Shown here: in pieces, positions 29,297 to 38,244 of the stretch
Layout: each line of letters begins with the position of its first letter
Position numbering within the stretch: position 1 is the stretch's first letter
Assembly: GCF_004799345.1 (NCBI RefSeq)
Contig: NZ_SSMC01000002.1
Location: 889,060 to 953,059, forward strand
From: Robertkochia marina
GTDB taxonomy: Bacteria > Bacteroidota > Bacteroidia > Flavobacteriales > Flavobacteriaceae
DNA: 64,000 bases
Reading direction: 5' to 3'
Notes under the pieces: model-generated
Seen by the model: the letters and a program-made list of their open reading frames with translations, nothing else
What the model was told of the DNA's origin: nothing
Databases searched by the model: none
Program-made: the position numbers and the translations under genes

Positions 29297-29902
29297 ATGC
29301 AAAACGACACCTACAAAACACTTGACCATCCGGGAGAAGAAACCTTATTCAAAGAGAAAGGCAGTAAGTTTTACGGATACGCATACCCGGTGAAGAACGA
29401 AGAAGAGGTAAAGGTTATTCTGGAAGAGCTGAAAAGTAAGCACCATAGCGCCAGGCACTGGTGCTATGCCTGGCAAATAGGCACAGAAAATCCCGGATTC
29501 AGAGCTAACGACGACGGGGAACCATCAAACTCTGCAGGAATGCCCATTTATGGCCAGATCCAAAGCTTTGAACTCACCAATGTCCTGGTAGTGGTTGTTC
29601 GATATTTTGGAGGTACAAAATTAGGTGTTGGCGGTTTGATCCAGGCCTATAAGGCCTCAGCACAATTTGCACTGGAAGCATCGACCCTTGTAGAAAAGAC
29701 GATCGATCAGCATTTCATACTGGAATTTGAATACAAAGACATGAGTCATGTTATGCGGGTCATTAAAGAAAAGCAACTCAACCTGATCGAACAGGAAATG
29801 GGTCTCACCTGTAAGATCGAGATCAGTGTGAGAAAAGGTCTTGCAGAACAGGTCATCCCGGCCTTTGAACCCTTATACCAGGTAAAGGTGTCTCCCGTCT
29901 AG
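29297..29902 (+). CDS. YigZ/IMPACT-family protein
   Basis: A 201-residue protein. The N-terminal UPF0029/IMPACT domain (about 1-120) shows KGSKFYGYAYPV, HSARHWCYAWQIG, DDGEPSNSAGMPI and the signature VVVVRYFGGTKLGVGGLI. The C-terminal DUF1949 ferredoxin-like domain is about 130-201. In eukaryotes IMPACT regulates GCN2; the bacterial function is unclear. It is last in the ribD group, 2 nt after the EamA gene. No obvious terminator follows before the convergent GH9 gene. Confidence 0.92.
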   Translation: MQNDTYKTLDHPGEETLFKEKGSKFYGYAYPVKNEEEVKVILEELKSKHHSARHWCYAWQIGTENPGFRANDDGEPSNSAGMPIYGQIQSFELTNVLVVVVRYFGGTKLGVGGLIQAYKASAQFALEASTLVEKTIDQHFILEFEYKDMSHVMRVIKEKQLNLIEQEMGLTCKIEISVRKGLAEQVIPAFEPLYQVKVSPV

Positions 29903-29925
29903 CTTATTCAAGCCTTCGAATTCTT

Positions 29926-32406
29926 TCAGACATGTAACTCATCGATCCTGACGAATTCATAGCCCTTATCTTTTAGATCGTTTATTAGCTCTTCCAGCCG
30001 GTTATAGAACTTTTCTTTTCGAGCAGGATCGGTTCCAAAATGCAACAACAGCTGGAACCCATGCAACCCCTTTTCCTTCTCGTAGGTCATAATTTGATCC
30101 CAGATCTTATCGTTGGAAAAATAGCCCTCCCCCATTTCAGGTACCGTCCAGTCCTGATTGCTATGGGTTCCCGGGGTATGATTGATCAACTTCAAACCCA
30201 GATCTGATGTCCATTGGGAAATTTTATCATTATACCATTCGTAGGGTGGCAGGTAATAATAGGCATCTTCCTTCTTGATGCCATGGGTCGCCATGATCTT
30301 GTAATTTTCGCGAAGGTCCTTCTCGAAGTTTTCCCGATCAACCAGTAAAGAATCGCGATCTTCCCAACTGCAATACAAAAGATGTTTATTTGAATGACCA
30401 CCGAGATAGTGACCCTGCTCCCTCAAACTCCCTATCATTTCCCGAAAATCCGGATTTCGGTAAAAATCACCGGTCAGAAAAAATGAGGCCTTCACCTTAT
30501 TCGTAGCGAGTACAGTATTTACCTTCTCATAACCTTCGGCACGGTCATGCCCTGTGAATATAAGCGCGATCTTCTTTTTTGAAGTATCACCTCTTGTAAT
30601 TGCTCCCCTGGTAATTTCACCTTTTATTTCGGGCAATGATGCCGATACCAGAGACGACAAATAATAGGTAAGACTGGCAGTACCATCCATGGTAGGCTCA
30701 TTGGTAGAATAATCGGCCCAGTCGTCGTGGTAAACCACCCGACTGGTTTGAAAACCGGCATACTCATCATTTTCAGAGAGCTTTACACCTTTAAGGCTGC
30801 TAAATATCGTTCCATATACAGGGCCGTCTACCAAACCTCCCCACGGCTCTGCATCACTGTAATGAGAAATGGCTGCATGGGTATCTTCAGGATAATCTCC
30901 ATTTTCGGGTAACCCTACCACCATGGAAGTGCCCCATGGGTTTTTCCCGAACAACCAGTCACGCAGTGAAGCCTCGGTAGTATTCAACCCGGGTAAAGGG
31001 CTCTGATTATTACTGTACAACTTCATTTGAGTCAACATGGCAGCAGCAAGGTTGTTGGAACACCACACAAACGGAATTCCATTATTGAATATGTTCTCAC
31101 GCCCCCTTTCGAGGTGTTCGAGCAATCCTTCCTTATAGTACGCACCTGCTGATTTACCCCCGGTTTCTTTTGACAAGTAATAATGCCCCAGATTAACAAA
31201 GGGATAGTATTGATAGTGACTCACACTATCTTTGGCCATCCAGGGTGTAACGGGTTCTTCTGCCGCATATCGCAGGGATTTTTCCAGATACTCCTCATTA
31301 GCGGTTCTTTGATACAACTGAATGGCTGCGAGCTCCATATCATCTACCCAATTATCTTCTTCATAGAAATAGGGCGCCCTGCACGGGGCTGTCTGGCACA
31401 CCCCGGGAAAAGCCTCCCCTTCTTTGAAGGCCGCTACTGCCTTTGGCAACAGGCTTGCTGCGAATTCAGGATAAAAGGGTTTTAAAACTTCGGATCCCAG
31501 CGCAAAACAGGATGCAAATTTACCTGCAATATTTGCCTTCCCATCAGACCTGTTCTTGTAATGCATTAACCCCTGTGGTTCTCCGGTAACAAAATATACC
31601 GGGCGCTCCTTTCCCTTTCCATATCCATAATCCAGGGTATCGGCATATGGAAAATCGAAACTGCGATGGTCCCTGTCATCAGCGATCTGGTGAAACATCA
31701 CCCCAGGCTCCGGATTCATTTTAACCAACCAGTCTAAGCCCCATTTGGCCTCATCAATTATATCCGGTATCCCATTACTCCCTGCATCTCCCCTTGCATC
31801 ATAAGCGTCGGCAAAGGCATGAGGATTCTGCTCGTAGGCAAACAACAACTGGTACGTAGCATTGGCCGAAGTAGTAACATACTGAAGGTAGTCAGACGCA
31901 TCATGCCACCCACCGGTCACATCGATCTTCTCTCCACTCCTCTCCGGATGATAGATAATTATACCATCATCGGTATGACAACTTTTGCCAAAATACGGGT
32001 TATAACCGCACCGGCGAGATCTCAGGTACTGCAACAGATAATCTGCAGCTCCCACATAAACATTATCTTCAATACGAATGCTTCCGCTTTGCGTCTCCCC
32101 ATATTTCAAATAATAAACGCCAGGGTTTTGTATGGGTGAAATATCTAGGCTGTAAATGTGCTCAAGCTCATAGTAGCCCTTCTTCATTTTAACGGCCTGA
32201 ATCTCTAAAACTTTTCGATTATTTAGCCGTTCATAGATAAAAACGTTGCATTCGTCGAGTTCTGCCTCACTTACGATGAAAATCTCCTTTTGATCGAGGG
32301 GCCTATAACCTAATTGATTGAAACGAAAATATACGTTTTGCTGCCCATAGGCAGAAAAGAAGAAAGCGTACAAGAAGCCGATCAGAGTGATATTCTTAAG
32401 AGACAT
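29926..32406 (-). CDS. Secreted GH9 glycosidase fused to a CE4-like deacetylase domain
   Basis: An 826-residue protein with a signal peptide (about 1-21). An Ig-like CelD_N domain covers about 24-112 (VYFRFNQLGYRP). The GH9 catalytic domain covers about 118-590: GGWHDASDY places the catalytic aspartates at 169 and 172, NPWGTSMVVG is at 489-498, and Glu570 in DYSTNEPTMDGTASL is the expected acid. Residues about 610-826 are a NodB/CE4-like domain with HSNKH (His671, His675), but TFDDG is replaced by FTGHD. GH9 enzymes are mostly endoglucanases. The gene is alone, with no SusC/D next to it. The target is probably a beta-glucan, with the deacetylase activity uncertain. Confidence 0.88.
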   Translation of the reverse strand: MSLKNITLIGFLYAFFFSAYGQQNVYFRFNQLGYRPLDQKEIFIVSEAELDECNVFIYERLNNRKVLEIQAVKMKKGYYELEHIYSLDISPIQNPGVYYLKYGETQSGSIRIEDNVYVGAADYLLQYLRSRRCGYNPYFGKSCHTDDGIIIYHPERSGEKIDVTGGWHDASDYLQYVTTSANATYQLLFAYEQNPHAFADAYDARGDAGSNGIPDIIDEAKWGLDWLVKMNPEPGVMFHQIADDRDHRSFDFPYADTLDYGYGKGKERPVYFVTGEPQGLMHYKNRSDGKANIAGKFASCFALGSEVLKPFYPEFAASLLPKAVAAFKEGEAFPGVCQTAPCRAPYFYEEDNWVDDMELAAIQLYQRTANEEYLEKSLRYAAEEPVTPWMAKDSVSHYQYYPFVNLGHYYLSKETGGKSAGAYYKEGLLEHLERGRENIFNNGIPFVWCSNNLAAAMLTQMKLYSNNQSPLPGLNTTEASLRDWLFGKNPWGTSMVVGLPENGDYPEDTHAAISHYSDAEPWGGLVDGPVYGTIFSSLKGVKLSENDEYAGFQTSRVVYHDDWADYSTNEPTMDGTASLTYYLSSLVSASLPEIKGEITRGAITRGDTSKKKIALIFTGHDRAEGYEKVNTVLATNKVKASFFLTGDFYRNPDFREMIGSLREQGHYLGGHSNKHLLYCSWEDRDSLLVDRENFEKDLRENYKIMATHGIKKEDAYYYLPPYEWYNDKISQWTSDLGLKLINHTPGTHSNQDWTVPEMGEGYFSNDKIWDQIMTYEKEKGLHGFQLLLHFGTDPARKEKFYNRLEELINDLKDKGYEFVRIDELHV

Positions 32407-32606
32407 ATGTAGTGATGATTGAAGTACTTGAAAATTACCGAAATTTTCCTACATATGGTCGAATTTAACTCTTATTAACCTGCAGCATTCTGCCTGCTGA
32501 ACTTAAACTCATCATTTTTAGCGTGCTAACTCCTTGTGGTAGAATGAAATAATATCTTACAGGCTCCAAAAGATCTTTAAAACCCTATTTAGGTTTTTTC
32601 TTACAG

Positions 32607-33002
32607 TTATAATTTTTCAAGGATGTAATCAGGGCATCTCATAGGTTTATTTGTAAGGGTGTTAATAAAGGCCAGAACGGTGTTTGCTTCGACTAAAATC
32701 GTACCGTCTTCAGAACGAATCTCATACCAGAATTCGATCTTCACTCCCGGGGTCTTTTTAAGCCCCACAGACACCGTAAGAAGATCGTCATACCGAGCAG
32801 GATTTTTATAATCAATATGAAGAGAAATCACAGGAAGCATAACCCCATTTTCTTCCATCCATTTGTAGGAAATTCCAAGAGCCCTCAACCATTCAACCCT
32901 TGCAACTTCAAGGTATTGAGCATAATTCGCATGATAAACCACTCCCATTTTATCGGTTTCTCCGTATCGGACTCTTATGTTAATTTCCTGAGTTTTTTTC
33001 AT
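32607..33002 (-). CDS. Hotdog acyl-CoA thioesterase, YbgC/FadM type
   Basis: A 131-residue hotdog protein. INIRVRYGETDKMGVVYHANYAQYLEVARVEWL at about 8-40 is the 4-hydroxybenzoyl-CoA thioesterase-like signature: an Asp/Glu near 15-16, then GVVYHANY. RYDDLLTVSVGLKK follows. It should hydrolyse acyl-CoA or acyl-ACP in the cytoplasm; the chain-length preference is not readable. It is divergent from dnaA across a 202-nt A/T-rich spacer. A weak ACC/GGT hairpin lies downstream. Confidence 0.87.
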   Translation of the reverse strand: MKKTQEINIRVRYGETDKMGVVYHANYAQYLEVARVEWLRALGISYKWMEENGVMLPVISLHIDYKNPARYDDLLTVSVGLKKTPGVKIEFWYEIRSEDGTILVEANTVLAFINTLTNKPMRCPDYILEKL

Positions 33003-33204
33003 TTTAAAAGGGAATTTTTGTAGATTATATTTTTGTGAAAAAATCGTTAAATAGCATGCGAAAAAAAAATGGCAAAATCAACCACCTTTTCATTTTTTTT
33101 TTAAAATAATTGTTCACATATTTGTTTGACCTAAATGGGATAACTCACTCGTCTTTTTTGACCTGTTATCGCTCCTGACTAACTAAACAAAATTAATTCT
33201 GGTA

Positions 33205-34632
33205 ATGAACTTAACTGCGGAATCAGTATGGAAGAATTGTCTTACGTTCATAAAAGATAATATCCAACCTCAGGCCTACAAAACATGGTTTGAACCTATT
33301 AAATCCGTAAAATTAACAGATAATGCTCTTAGTATCCAAGTTCCCAGTAAATTCTTTTACGAATGGCTTGAAGAACATTATGTGAAGTTATTAAAAGTTG
33401 CCCTTACCAAAGAGTTGGGAGAAAATGCCAAATTGGTCTATGTGATCCGCATGGAGAACACCTACGGCAACAAGCAACCTTATACCGAAAGTATTCCGAG
33501 TTCTAACCGTGCCAATATGACTCCCCAGGAGTTAGACGTTCCGGTAAAGAACAAGAATCCCGAGCTCAAAAATCCATTTGTAATTCCGGGCATTCGAAAC
33601 ATCAAGATCGAGTCGCAACTCAACCCGAACTACAGTTTTGATAATTTCCTCGAGGGTGATTCCAACAGGCTGGCACGTTCGGCCGGTCTGGCAGTGGCCA
33701 ACAAACCGGGAGGAACCTCTTTTAATCCTTTATTGATATTCGGAGGTGTTGGTCTTGGTAAGACCCACCTGGCGCATTCTATTGGAGTAGAGATCAAAGA
33801 CAAATACCCTGAGAAAACAGTTTTATATATCTCTGCTGAGAAATTCACGCAGCAATACATTGAATCTGTAAAGAAGAATACCAGAAATGATTTTATTCAT
33901 TTCTACCAGTTGATCGATGTACTCATTATAGATGATGTACAGTTTTTCTCCGGTAAATCAGGTACTCAGGATGTATTCTTTCATATTTTCAACCATCTTC
34001 ATCAAAACGGGAAACAGGTTATATTAACCTCAGACAAGGCCCCGGTTGACATGCAGGATATTGAACAACGTCTTTTGTCGCGCTTTAAATGGGGATTATC
34101 TGCCGAACTTCAAAGTCCGGACTACGAAACTCGGATCTCCATCTTAAAGAATCGGCTGTACAGAGACGGGGTGGAAATGCCGGATGAGATCATCAATTGT
34201 GTTGCCCAGAACATCAAAACAAATGTTCGCGAACTCGAGGGAGCCATCATTTCCCTGATCGCTCAATCTTCTTTTAATCATAAAGAAGTAACCCTTGAAT
34301 TGGCGCAACAAGTGGTTGAAAAGTTTGTCAAGAACACCAAGAGAGAGGTTTCCATTGATTACATCCAAAAAGTGATCAGCGAATATTTCTCTATGGATGT
34401 AGAAACGCTTCAGTCAAAAACCAGGAAACGCCATATTGTACAAGCCAGGCAATTGGCAATGTTCTTTGCTAAAAAATACACCAAGGCCTCTCTGGCCAGC
34501 ATTGGCTCACAGATCGGAAAGAGAGATCACGCAACTGTATTGCACGCCTGCAAAACTGTCGATAACCTTGCCGAGACCGACAAGCAGTTTAGAAAATACA
34601 TCGATGATCTGAACAAAAAATTTGCTCAGTAA
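33205..34632 (+). CDS. dnaA: Chromosomal replication initiator DnaA
   Basis: A 475-residue AAA+ initiator that binds and melts the origin. Domain I (about 1-90) starts ESVWKNCLTFIKDNI. Domain III has Walker A GGVGLGKT (180-187) and Walker B VLIIDDVQFF. Domain IV ends with the DnaA-box-binding signature near KRDHATVLHACKTV. The length is normal. The upstream A/T-rich spacer contains no clear cluster of DnaA boxes, so I do not call an origin. The stop overlaps the next ATG (TAATG). Confidence 0.97.
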   Translation: MNLTAESVWKNCLTFIKDNIQPQAYKTWFEPIKSVKLTDNALSIQVPSKFFYEWLEEHYVKLLKVALTKELGENAKLVYVIRMENTYGNKQPYTESIPSSNRANMTPQELDVPVKNKNPELKNPFVIPGIRNIKIESQLNPNYSFDNFLEGDSNRLARSAGLAVANKPGGTSFNPLLIFGGVGLGKTHLAHSIGVEIKDKYPEKTVLYISAEKFTQQYIESVKKNTRNDFIHFYQLIDVLIIDDVQFFSGKSGTQDVFFHIFNHLHQNGKQVILTSDKAPVDMQDIEQRLLSRFKWGLSAELQSPDYETRISILKNRLYRDGVEMPDEIINCVAQNIKTNVRELEGAIISLIAQSSFNHKEVTLELAQQVVEKFVKNTKREVSIDYIQKVISEYFSMDVETLQSKTRKRHIVQARQLAMFFAKKYTKASLASIGSQIGKRDHATVLHACKTVDNLAETDKQFRKYIDDLNKKFAQ

Positions 34633-35090
34633 TGAAAACCGTAAAGGTTTTAATGGTTTGTCTTGGCAATATTTGCCGGTCTCCATTAGCCGAGGGCGTA
34701 TTAAAGCGCAAAGCTCCTGTCAACCGAGTACAGGTTGATTCTGCAGGAACCTCGAATTATCATATCGGAGAAGCTCCAGACCCTCGCTCTATTGCTATTG
34801 CCGATAAATACGGCATTGATATCCGATCTCAACGCGGACGACAGTTCTCTGTAAGCGATTTCCGGGATTTCGATCTCATTTACGCCATGGACAGAAGCAA
34901 CTACAATCACATCATTTCCATGGCACCCGATGAAACTTCAAAAGCTAAGGTTCATATGATTCTGAACGAAGTATTTCCGGGAGAAAACATGGATGTTCCC
35001 GACCCTTATTACGGAGGTGATAATGGCTTTGACAAGGTTTACAAAATGCTCGACCAGGCCTGCGATAAGATACTGCAAAAGATCCTGTAA
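34632..35090 (+). CDS. Low-molecular-weight protein-tyrosine phosphatase
   Basis: A 152-residue phosphatase. The catalytic P-loop VCLGNICRSPLAEG has the nucleophile Cys10 and Arg of C-x5-R near residues 10-16. The general acid is the Asp in VPDPYYGG (about 122-129). It may dephosphorylate tyrosine kinases of polysaccharide export or arginine phosphates, but no such partner is adjacent. It overlaps dnaA by 1 nt and so is translationally coupled to it. Confidence 0.93.
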   Translation: MKTVKVLMVCLGNICRSPLAEGVLKRKAPVNRVQVDSAGTSNYHIGEAPDPRSIAIADKYGIDIRSQRGRQFSVSDFRDFDLIYAMDRSNYNHIISMAPDETSKAKVHMILNEVFPGENMDVPDPYYGGDNGFDKVYKMLDQACDKILQKIL

Positions 35091-35138
35091 GCGGCAACCT
35101 CTGCGATATTTCGTATCTTCAACCAAGAATTTACTCCA

Positions 35139-35864
35139 ATGGAAAATACCGAAACCCAACGCGGCAAACTCTACCTTATACCCACAACACTGGGAGACAC
35201 AGAACCCCTGGAAGTACTACCTTTATCTATTAAACGGGTCATCGAAAATACTACTCATTTTATAGTAGAAAATGAAAAAACGGCACGTCGTTTTATTAAG
35301 CGCATCACCCCCAACAAACCACAGCCTTCACTCATTCTGTATACCCTGAACAAGTATACAGGCCACGAAGAATTCAACTCCTATTTAAAACCCTGCCTTG
35401 AAGGACAAGATATAGGTATTATTTCAGAGGCCGGTTGCCCGGGAATCGCAGATCCGGGAGCTGATATCGTTGCCCTGGCCCATCAAAAAAATATAAGGGT
35501 AGTTCCCCTTGTAGGTCCCTCTTCCATTCTATTGGCTATGATGGGAAGCGGTATGAACGGACAGAGCTTTGCATTTACCGGGTACCTGCCCATTGAGAAG
35601 AACGAGCGCAGAAAAGAGATAAAAAACCTCGAGCGACGCTCGCGTGAACTCCAACAATCACAGGCATTTATTGAAACCCCTTACCGCAACAACAAGCTTC
35701 TGGGAGACCTCATTCAGGGATTAAAACCTGACACCCGTCTTTGCATTGCCACCGACATCACCCTGGCTTCAGAGTATATTGTCACAAAACCCATTGCGGA
35801 GTGGAAAAAGAGCCAGCCCGACCTTCATAAGCGGCCGGCCATTTTTATCATACACGCCTCCTGA
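35139..35864 (+). CDS. RsmI-like tetrapyrrole-fold SAM methyltransferase
   Basis: A 241-residue protein with the tetrapyrrole-methylase fold: GKLYLIPTTLGD (about 7-18), ISEAGCPGIADPGADIVALAH (about 94-114), VPLVGPSSILLAMMGSG (about 120-136) and FAFTGYLP. These are the RsmI family motifs; RsmI 2'-O-methylates C1402 of 16S rRNA. Flavobacteria commonly carry a shorter paralogue such as this plus a true RsmI, so the target is uncertain. It lies 48 nt after the phosphatase and before a bidirectional terminator. Confidence 0.8.
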   Translation: MENTETQRGKLYLIPTTLGDTEPLEVLPLSIKRVIENTTHFIVENEKTARRFIKRITPNKPQPSLILYTLNKYTGHEEFNSYLKPCLEGQDIGIISEAGCPGIADPGADIVALAHQKNIRVVPLVGPSSILLAMMGSGMNGQSFAFTGYLPIEKNERRKEIKNLERRSRELQQSQAFIETPYRNNKLLGDLIQGLKPDTRLCIATDITLASEYIVTKPIAEWKKSQPDLHKRPAIFIIHAS

Positions 35865-35869
35865 AATAA

Positions 35870-35900
35870 AAAAACCCGGCCTTAAAAAGACCGGGTTTTT
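35870..35900. terminator. Bidirectional terminator between convergent genes
   Basis: AAAAACCCGG/CCGGGTTTTT arms with a central CCTTAAAAAGA. It serves the methyltransferase on the plus strand and the lysozyme-like gene on the minus strand. Confidence 0.88.
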
Positions 35901-35928
35901 GGTTGTTAGTTGTTTTCAAAATTGATTG

Positions 35929-36561
35929 TCAGATCCTGGCTTTTCGCATAGGTTTAATATGCGAAACATCATAGTCGGCAAATTTCGTCATATAATAACG
36001 AATCGATGTCCCGAAGGCATCTTTAAAGCCAACCTTCCCATACGATCTGAGAAAGCGTTTAACGCTTAATGCTCCGGCAAGATGAGCCGCGGCAAGGATT
36101 CCGGATTCGGTAACCCGCACACCGCCAACTTCTTTCCCTGCATACTCCTCGATATAATCCTGAAGTATCCATTTGTTACGCTGCAGGATCACCTCAAAGG
36201 CTTTTTCCTGCATAGCGGGATTACTGAGGAATTCTTCTTTGCTTTTCACACCAACCGCTTTCATGGCCGATGATCCGAACTGATACTTCCCCATGTACCC
36301 AAAGGAATTAATTACAAAATAATTTCCCCTGGATTCACTATGAGCCAGAGCTTCTTTAAATCCATTAAAGGATTTTCCGAGAAAGGGCGGATTCACATTC
36401 ACCCGGTTCTCGTAGGTCATTGCAACATCATACTTAAGGGGTTCTGTTGCACAATAAGCTAAATGAACTTCTTCGGTCTTTTTTAAAGAAGAAAAACCAA
36501 AACTTACAATTAAAATTAAACTCGCTATTAAACAATTTAATTTTAACAACTGTTTACCCAT
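35929..36561 (-). CDS. Exported lysozyme-like protein, unassigned
   Basis: A 210-residue protein with an N-terminal signal segment (about 8-26). The core around residues 68-98 reads KEALAHSESRGNYFVINSF then YMGKYQFGSSAMKAVG. A Glu followed by S/R-G-x-Y, and GKYQF, are hallmarks of lysozyme-like or SLT folds. It is probably a periplasmic peptidoglycan-active or -binding protein; catalysis is unproven. Flavobacterial homologues are often labelled only as hypothetical or LysM-like. It sits 120 nt downstream of mltG, which also acts on peptidoglycan. Confidence 0.6.
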   Translation of the reverse strand: MGKQLLKLNCLIASLILIVSFGFSSLKKTEEVHLAYCATEPLKYDVAMTYENRVNVNPPFLGKSFNGFKEALAHSESRGNYFVINSFGYMGKYQFGSSAMKAVGVKSKEEFLSNPAMQEKAFEVILQRNKWILQDYIEEYAGKEVGGVRVTESGILAAAHLAGALSVKRFLRSYGKVGFKDAFGTSIRYYMTKFADYDVSHIKPMRKARI

Positions 36562-36680
36562 TAAATTACATTTCTTAAGCGGTATTCTTTAAGGAATATT
36601 TGCTTAAAATTTGGTCGACAAATATACACCTTTAATCTTTAGGCTCCACAAGAACCTGATGAAATGTAAGAAAAAATCTA

Positions 36681-37724
36681 CTATCGCTTAACTCCTTGAT
36701 GATCAATCCATTGGCGGTATTCCCTGGCGTTCTCATTGTGTTGAGAAAGGGTTTTCGCAAACTTGTGATACCCGAAATTCTGCGTATCAGCAACAAAATA
36801 GAGGTAATTATGAGACTCTGCATTCAGCACTGCATCTATAGAAGAAATGTCAGGCATGGCGATGGGCCCGGGTGGTATGCCACGGTACTTATAAGTATTA
36901 TACGGAGAGTCAACCTGAAGGTCTTTATTCAGTACTCGTTTGATAACCATATCAAAATCGCCTGAGGTCCTTTTTAGCGCATAGATCACCGTGGGATCAG
37001 CCTGCAAAGGCATGCCCTTTCTGATACGATTCAGGTACACCCCCGCAACCCTCGGCCTCTCATCTACCTTGGCCGTTTCTTTTTGAACGATAGCAGCCAG
37101 GGAAGTAACCTCTTTCGGGCTAAGATTCAATTGCTCTGCCTTGGTTACCCGGTCGTCATTCCAAAACCGATGATACTCCTTCAGCATACGATCGCGAAAC
37201 TGATCAGCCCCCGTATTCCAGAAAAATTCATAGGTATTGGGAATATACATGGCCAGAGCCGTATTCCTGTCAAACCCGTTAGCTTCAAGGAATTCAGCGT
37301 CTGTAAAACTCTGCAGTAACTCCAGGCTGTCGGCCTCAATCTGCTCTGCCACTCTTCCGGCGAGATCCTCCAGGCGCTCCTGATTGTTAAATGAAATATT
37401 TAAAGGAATGTTCTTACTTCTGATCGAGTTAATAATCTCGTTGTTATTCATCCCCTTTTTGATGCGAAATCTTCCTGACTTCAAATTGGAAGGATATCCC
37501 TTCTTCCCGGCCACCAAAACAAAACTCTCCGGATCTTTGATCATCGGACTGATCGTTCTGACGACATCTTTAAAGGTGTCGTCTGAGGCCACTGTAAGAT
37601 ACACCTCATCTTCCTGAAAAGCCGTATTGGGAGCAAAAATAGATTGATAAATATTATACACAAACACGCCTCCTGCAACCACACCGAGCAGGGCAATGAT
37701 CAATAAAATCTTTTTAATGTACAT
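36681..37724 (-). CDS. mltG: Endolytic transglycosylase MltG (YceG)
   Basis: A 347-residue inner-membrane enzyme that cuts nascent peptidoglycan strands. An N-terminal membrane anchor (about 4-27) is followed by a LysM-like module and the catalytic domain. SLAAIVQKETAKVDERPRVAGVYLNRI (about 208-234) contains the catalytic Glu in QKET. QADPTVIYAL, SPYNTYKYRGIPPGPI and a terminal YFVADTQNFGYHKFAKT region complete the family pattern. It overlaps the GNAT gene by 11 nt. Confidence 0.94.
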   Translation of the reverse strand: MYIKKILLIIALLGVVAGGVFVYNIYQSIFAPNTAFQEDEVYLTVASDDTFKDVVRTISPMIKDPESFVLVAGKKGYPSNLKSGRFRIKKGMNNNEIINSIRSKNIPLNISFNNQERLEDLAGRVAEQIEADSLELLQSFTDAEFLEANGFDRNTALAMYIPNTYEFFWNTGADQFRDRMLKEYHRFWNDDRVTKAEQLNLSPKEVTSLAAIVQKETAKVDERPRVAGVYLNRIRKGMPLQADPTVIYALKRTSGDFDMVIKRVLNKDLQVDSPYNTYKYRGIPPGPIAMPDISSIDAVLNAESHNYLYFVADTQNFGYHKFAKTLSQHNENAREYRQWIDHQGVKR

Positions 37725-38244
37725 GGTTAATCTTTTGGAACATCAATTCATTATAATAGGTGCCGCCTCTGGAAACCCAATCTTTCTTCAGACCGATCTT
37801 TTCAAAACCAAGGCTGGAAAACAAATGAATACTGGCCTCATTGGTTTCATTGATATTGGCAAATAACTGGTGGAGGTCAAGTACCTCAAAGGCGTAGTTG
37901 ATCAATAAGGTGAGCGACGCTCTGCCCACACCTTTATTTCTGTTCTCTTGCTCGAGGATCACAATGCCAACTCCTGCCCTTTTGTTTTTAGGATTGAAGT
38001 CGAACAGATCAATAAAACCAAGAAGCTTATGCTGATAGTCACAGATGGCCAAACGCAATTGTTTTACCTCATATATATCCCGGTGACTGTTAGCCAGGTA
38101 TTCTTTTAATACGAACTTCGAATAAGGCGTCACCGTTTCACTGACCTCCCATACCTTTTCATCGTTCTCCAGGGTATAGAGAAAATCAAGATCATCGGGC
38201 TCTAACGCCCTTAAGTAACAGGTATCGCCTTTTAATGTGATCAT
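37714..38244 (-). CDS. GNAT-family acetyltransferase (RimJ/RimL-like)
   Basis: A 176-residue protein beginning CYLRALEPDDLDFLYTLENDEKVW, typical of the RimJ/RimL-SpeG side of GNAT. The acetyl-CoA loop is NRNKGVGRASLTLLINYAF (about 121-139), and SIHLFSSLGFEKIGLKKDW follows. The substrate may be a protein N-terminus or a polyamine; it is not determinable here. It overlaps mltG by 11 nt and dapF by 4 nt, so the three are an operon. Confidence 0.87.
   Translation of the reverse strand: MITLKGDTCYLRALEPDDLDFLYTLENDEKVWEVSETVTPYSKFVLKEYLANSHRDIYEVKQLRLAICDYQHKLLGFIDLFDFNPKNKRAGVGIVILEQENRNKGVGRASLTLLINYAFEVLDLHQLFANINETNEASIHLFSSLGFEKIGLKKDWVSRGGTYYNELMFQKINHVH

Noticed and set aside
33003..33204. 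Replication origin upstream of dnaA
   Set aside because: The spacer is A/T-rich but shows no cluster of TTATCCACA-like DnaA boxes, so the origin cannot be supported.
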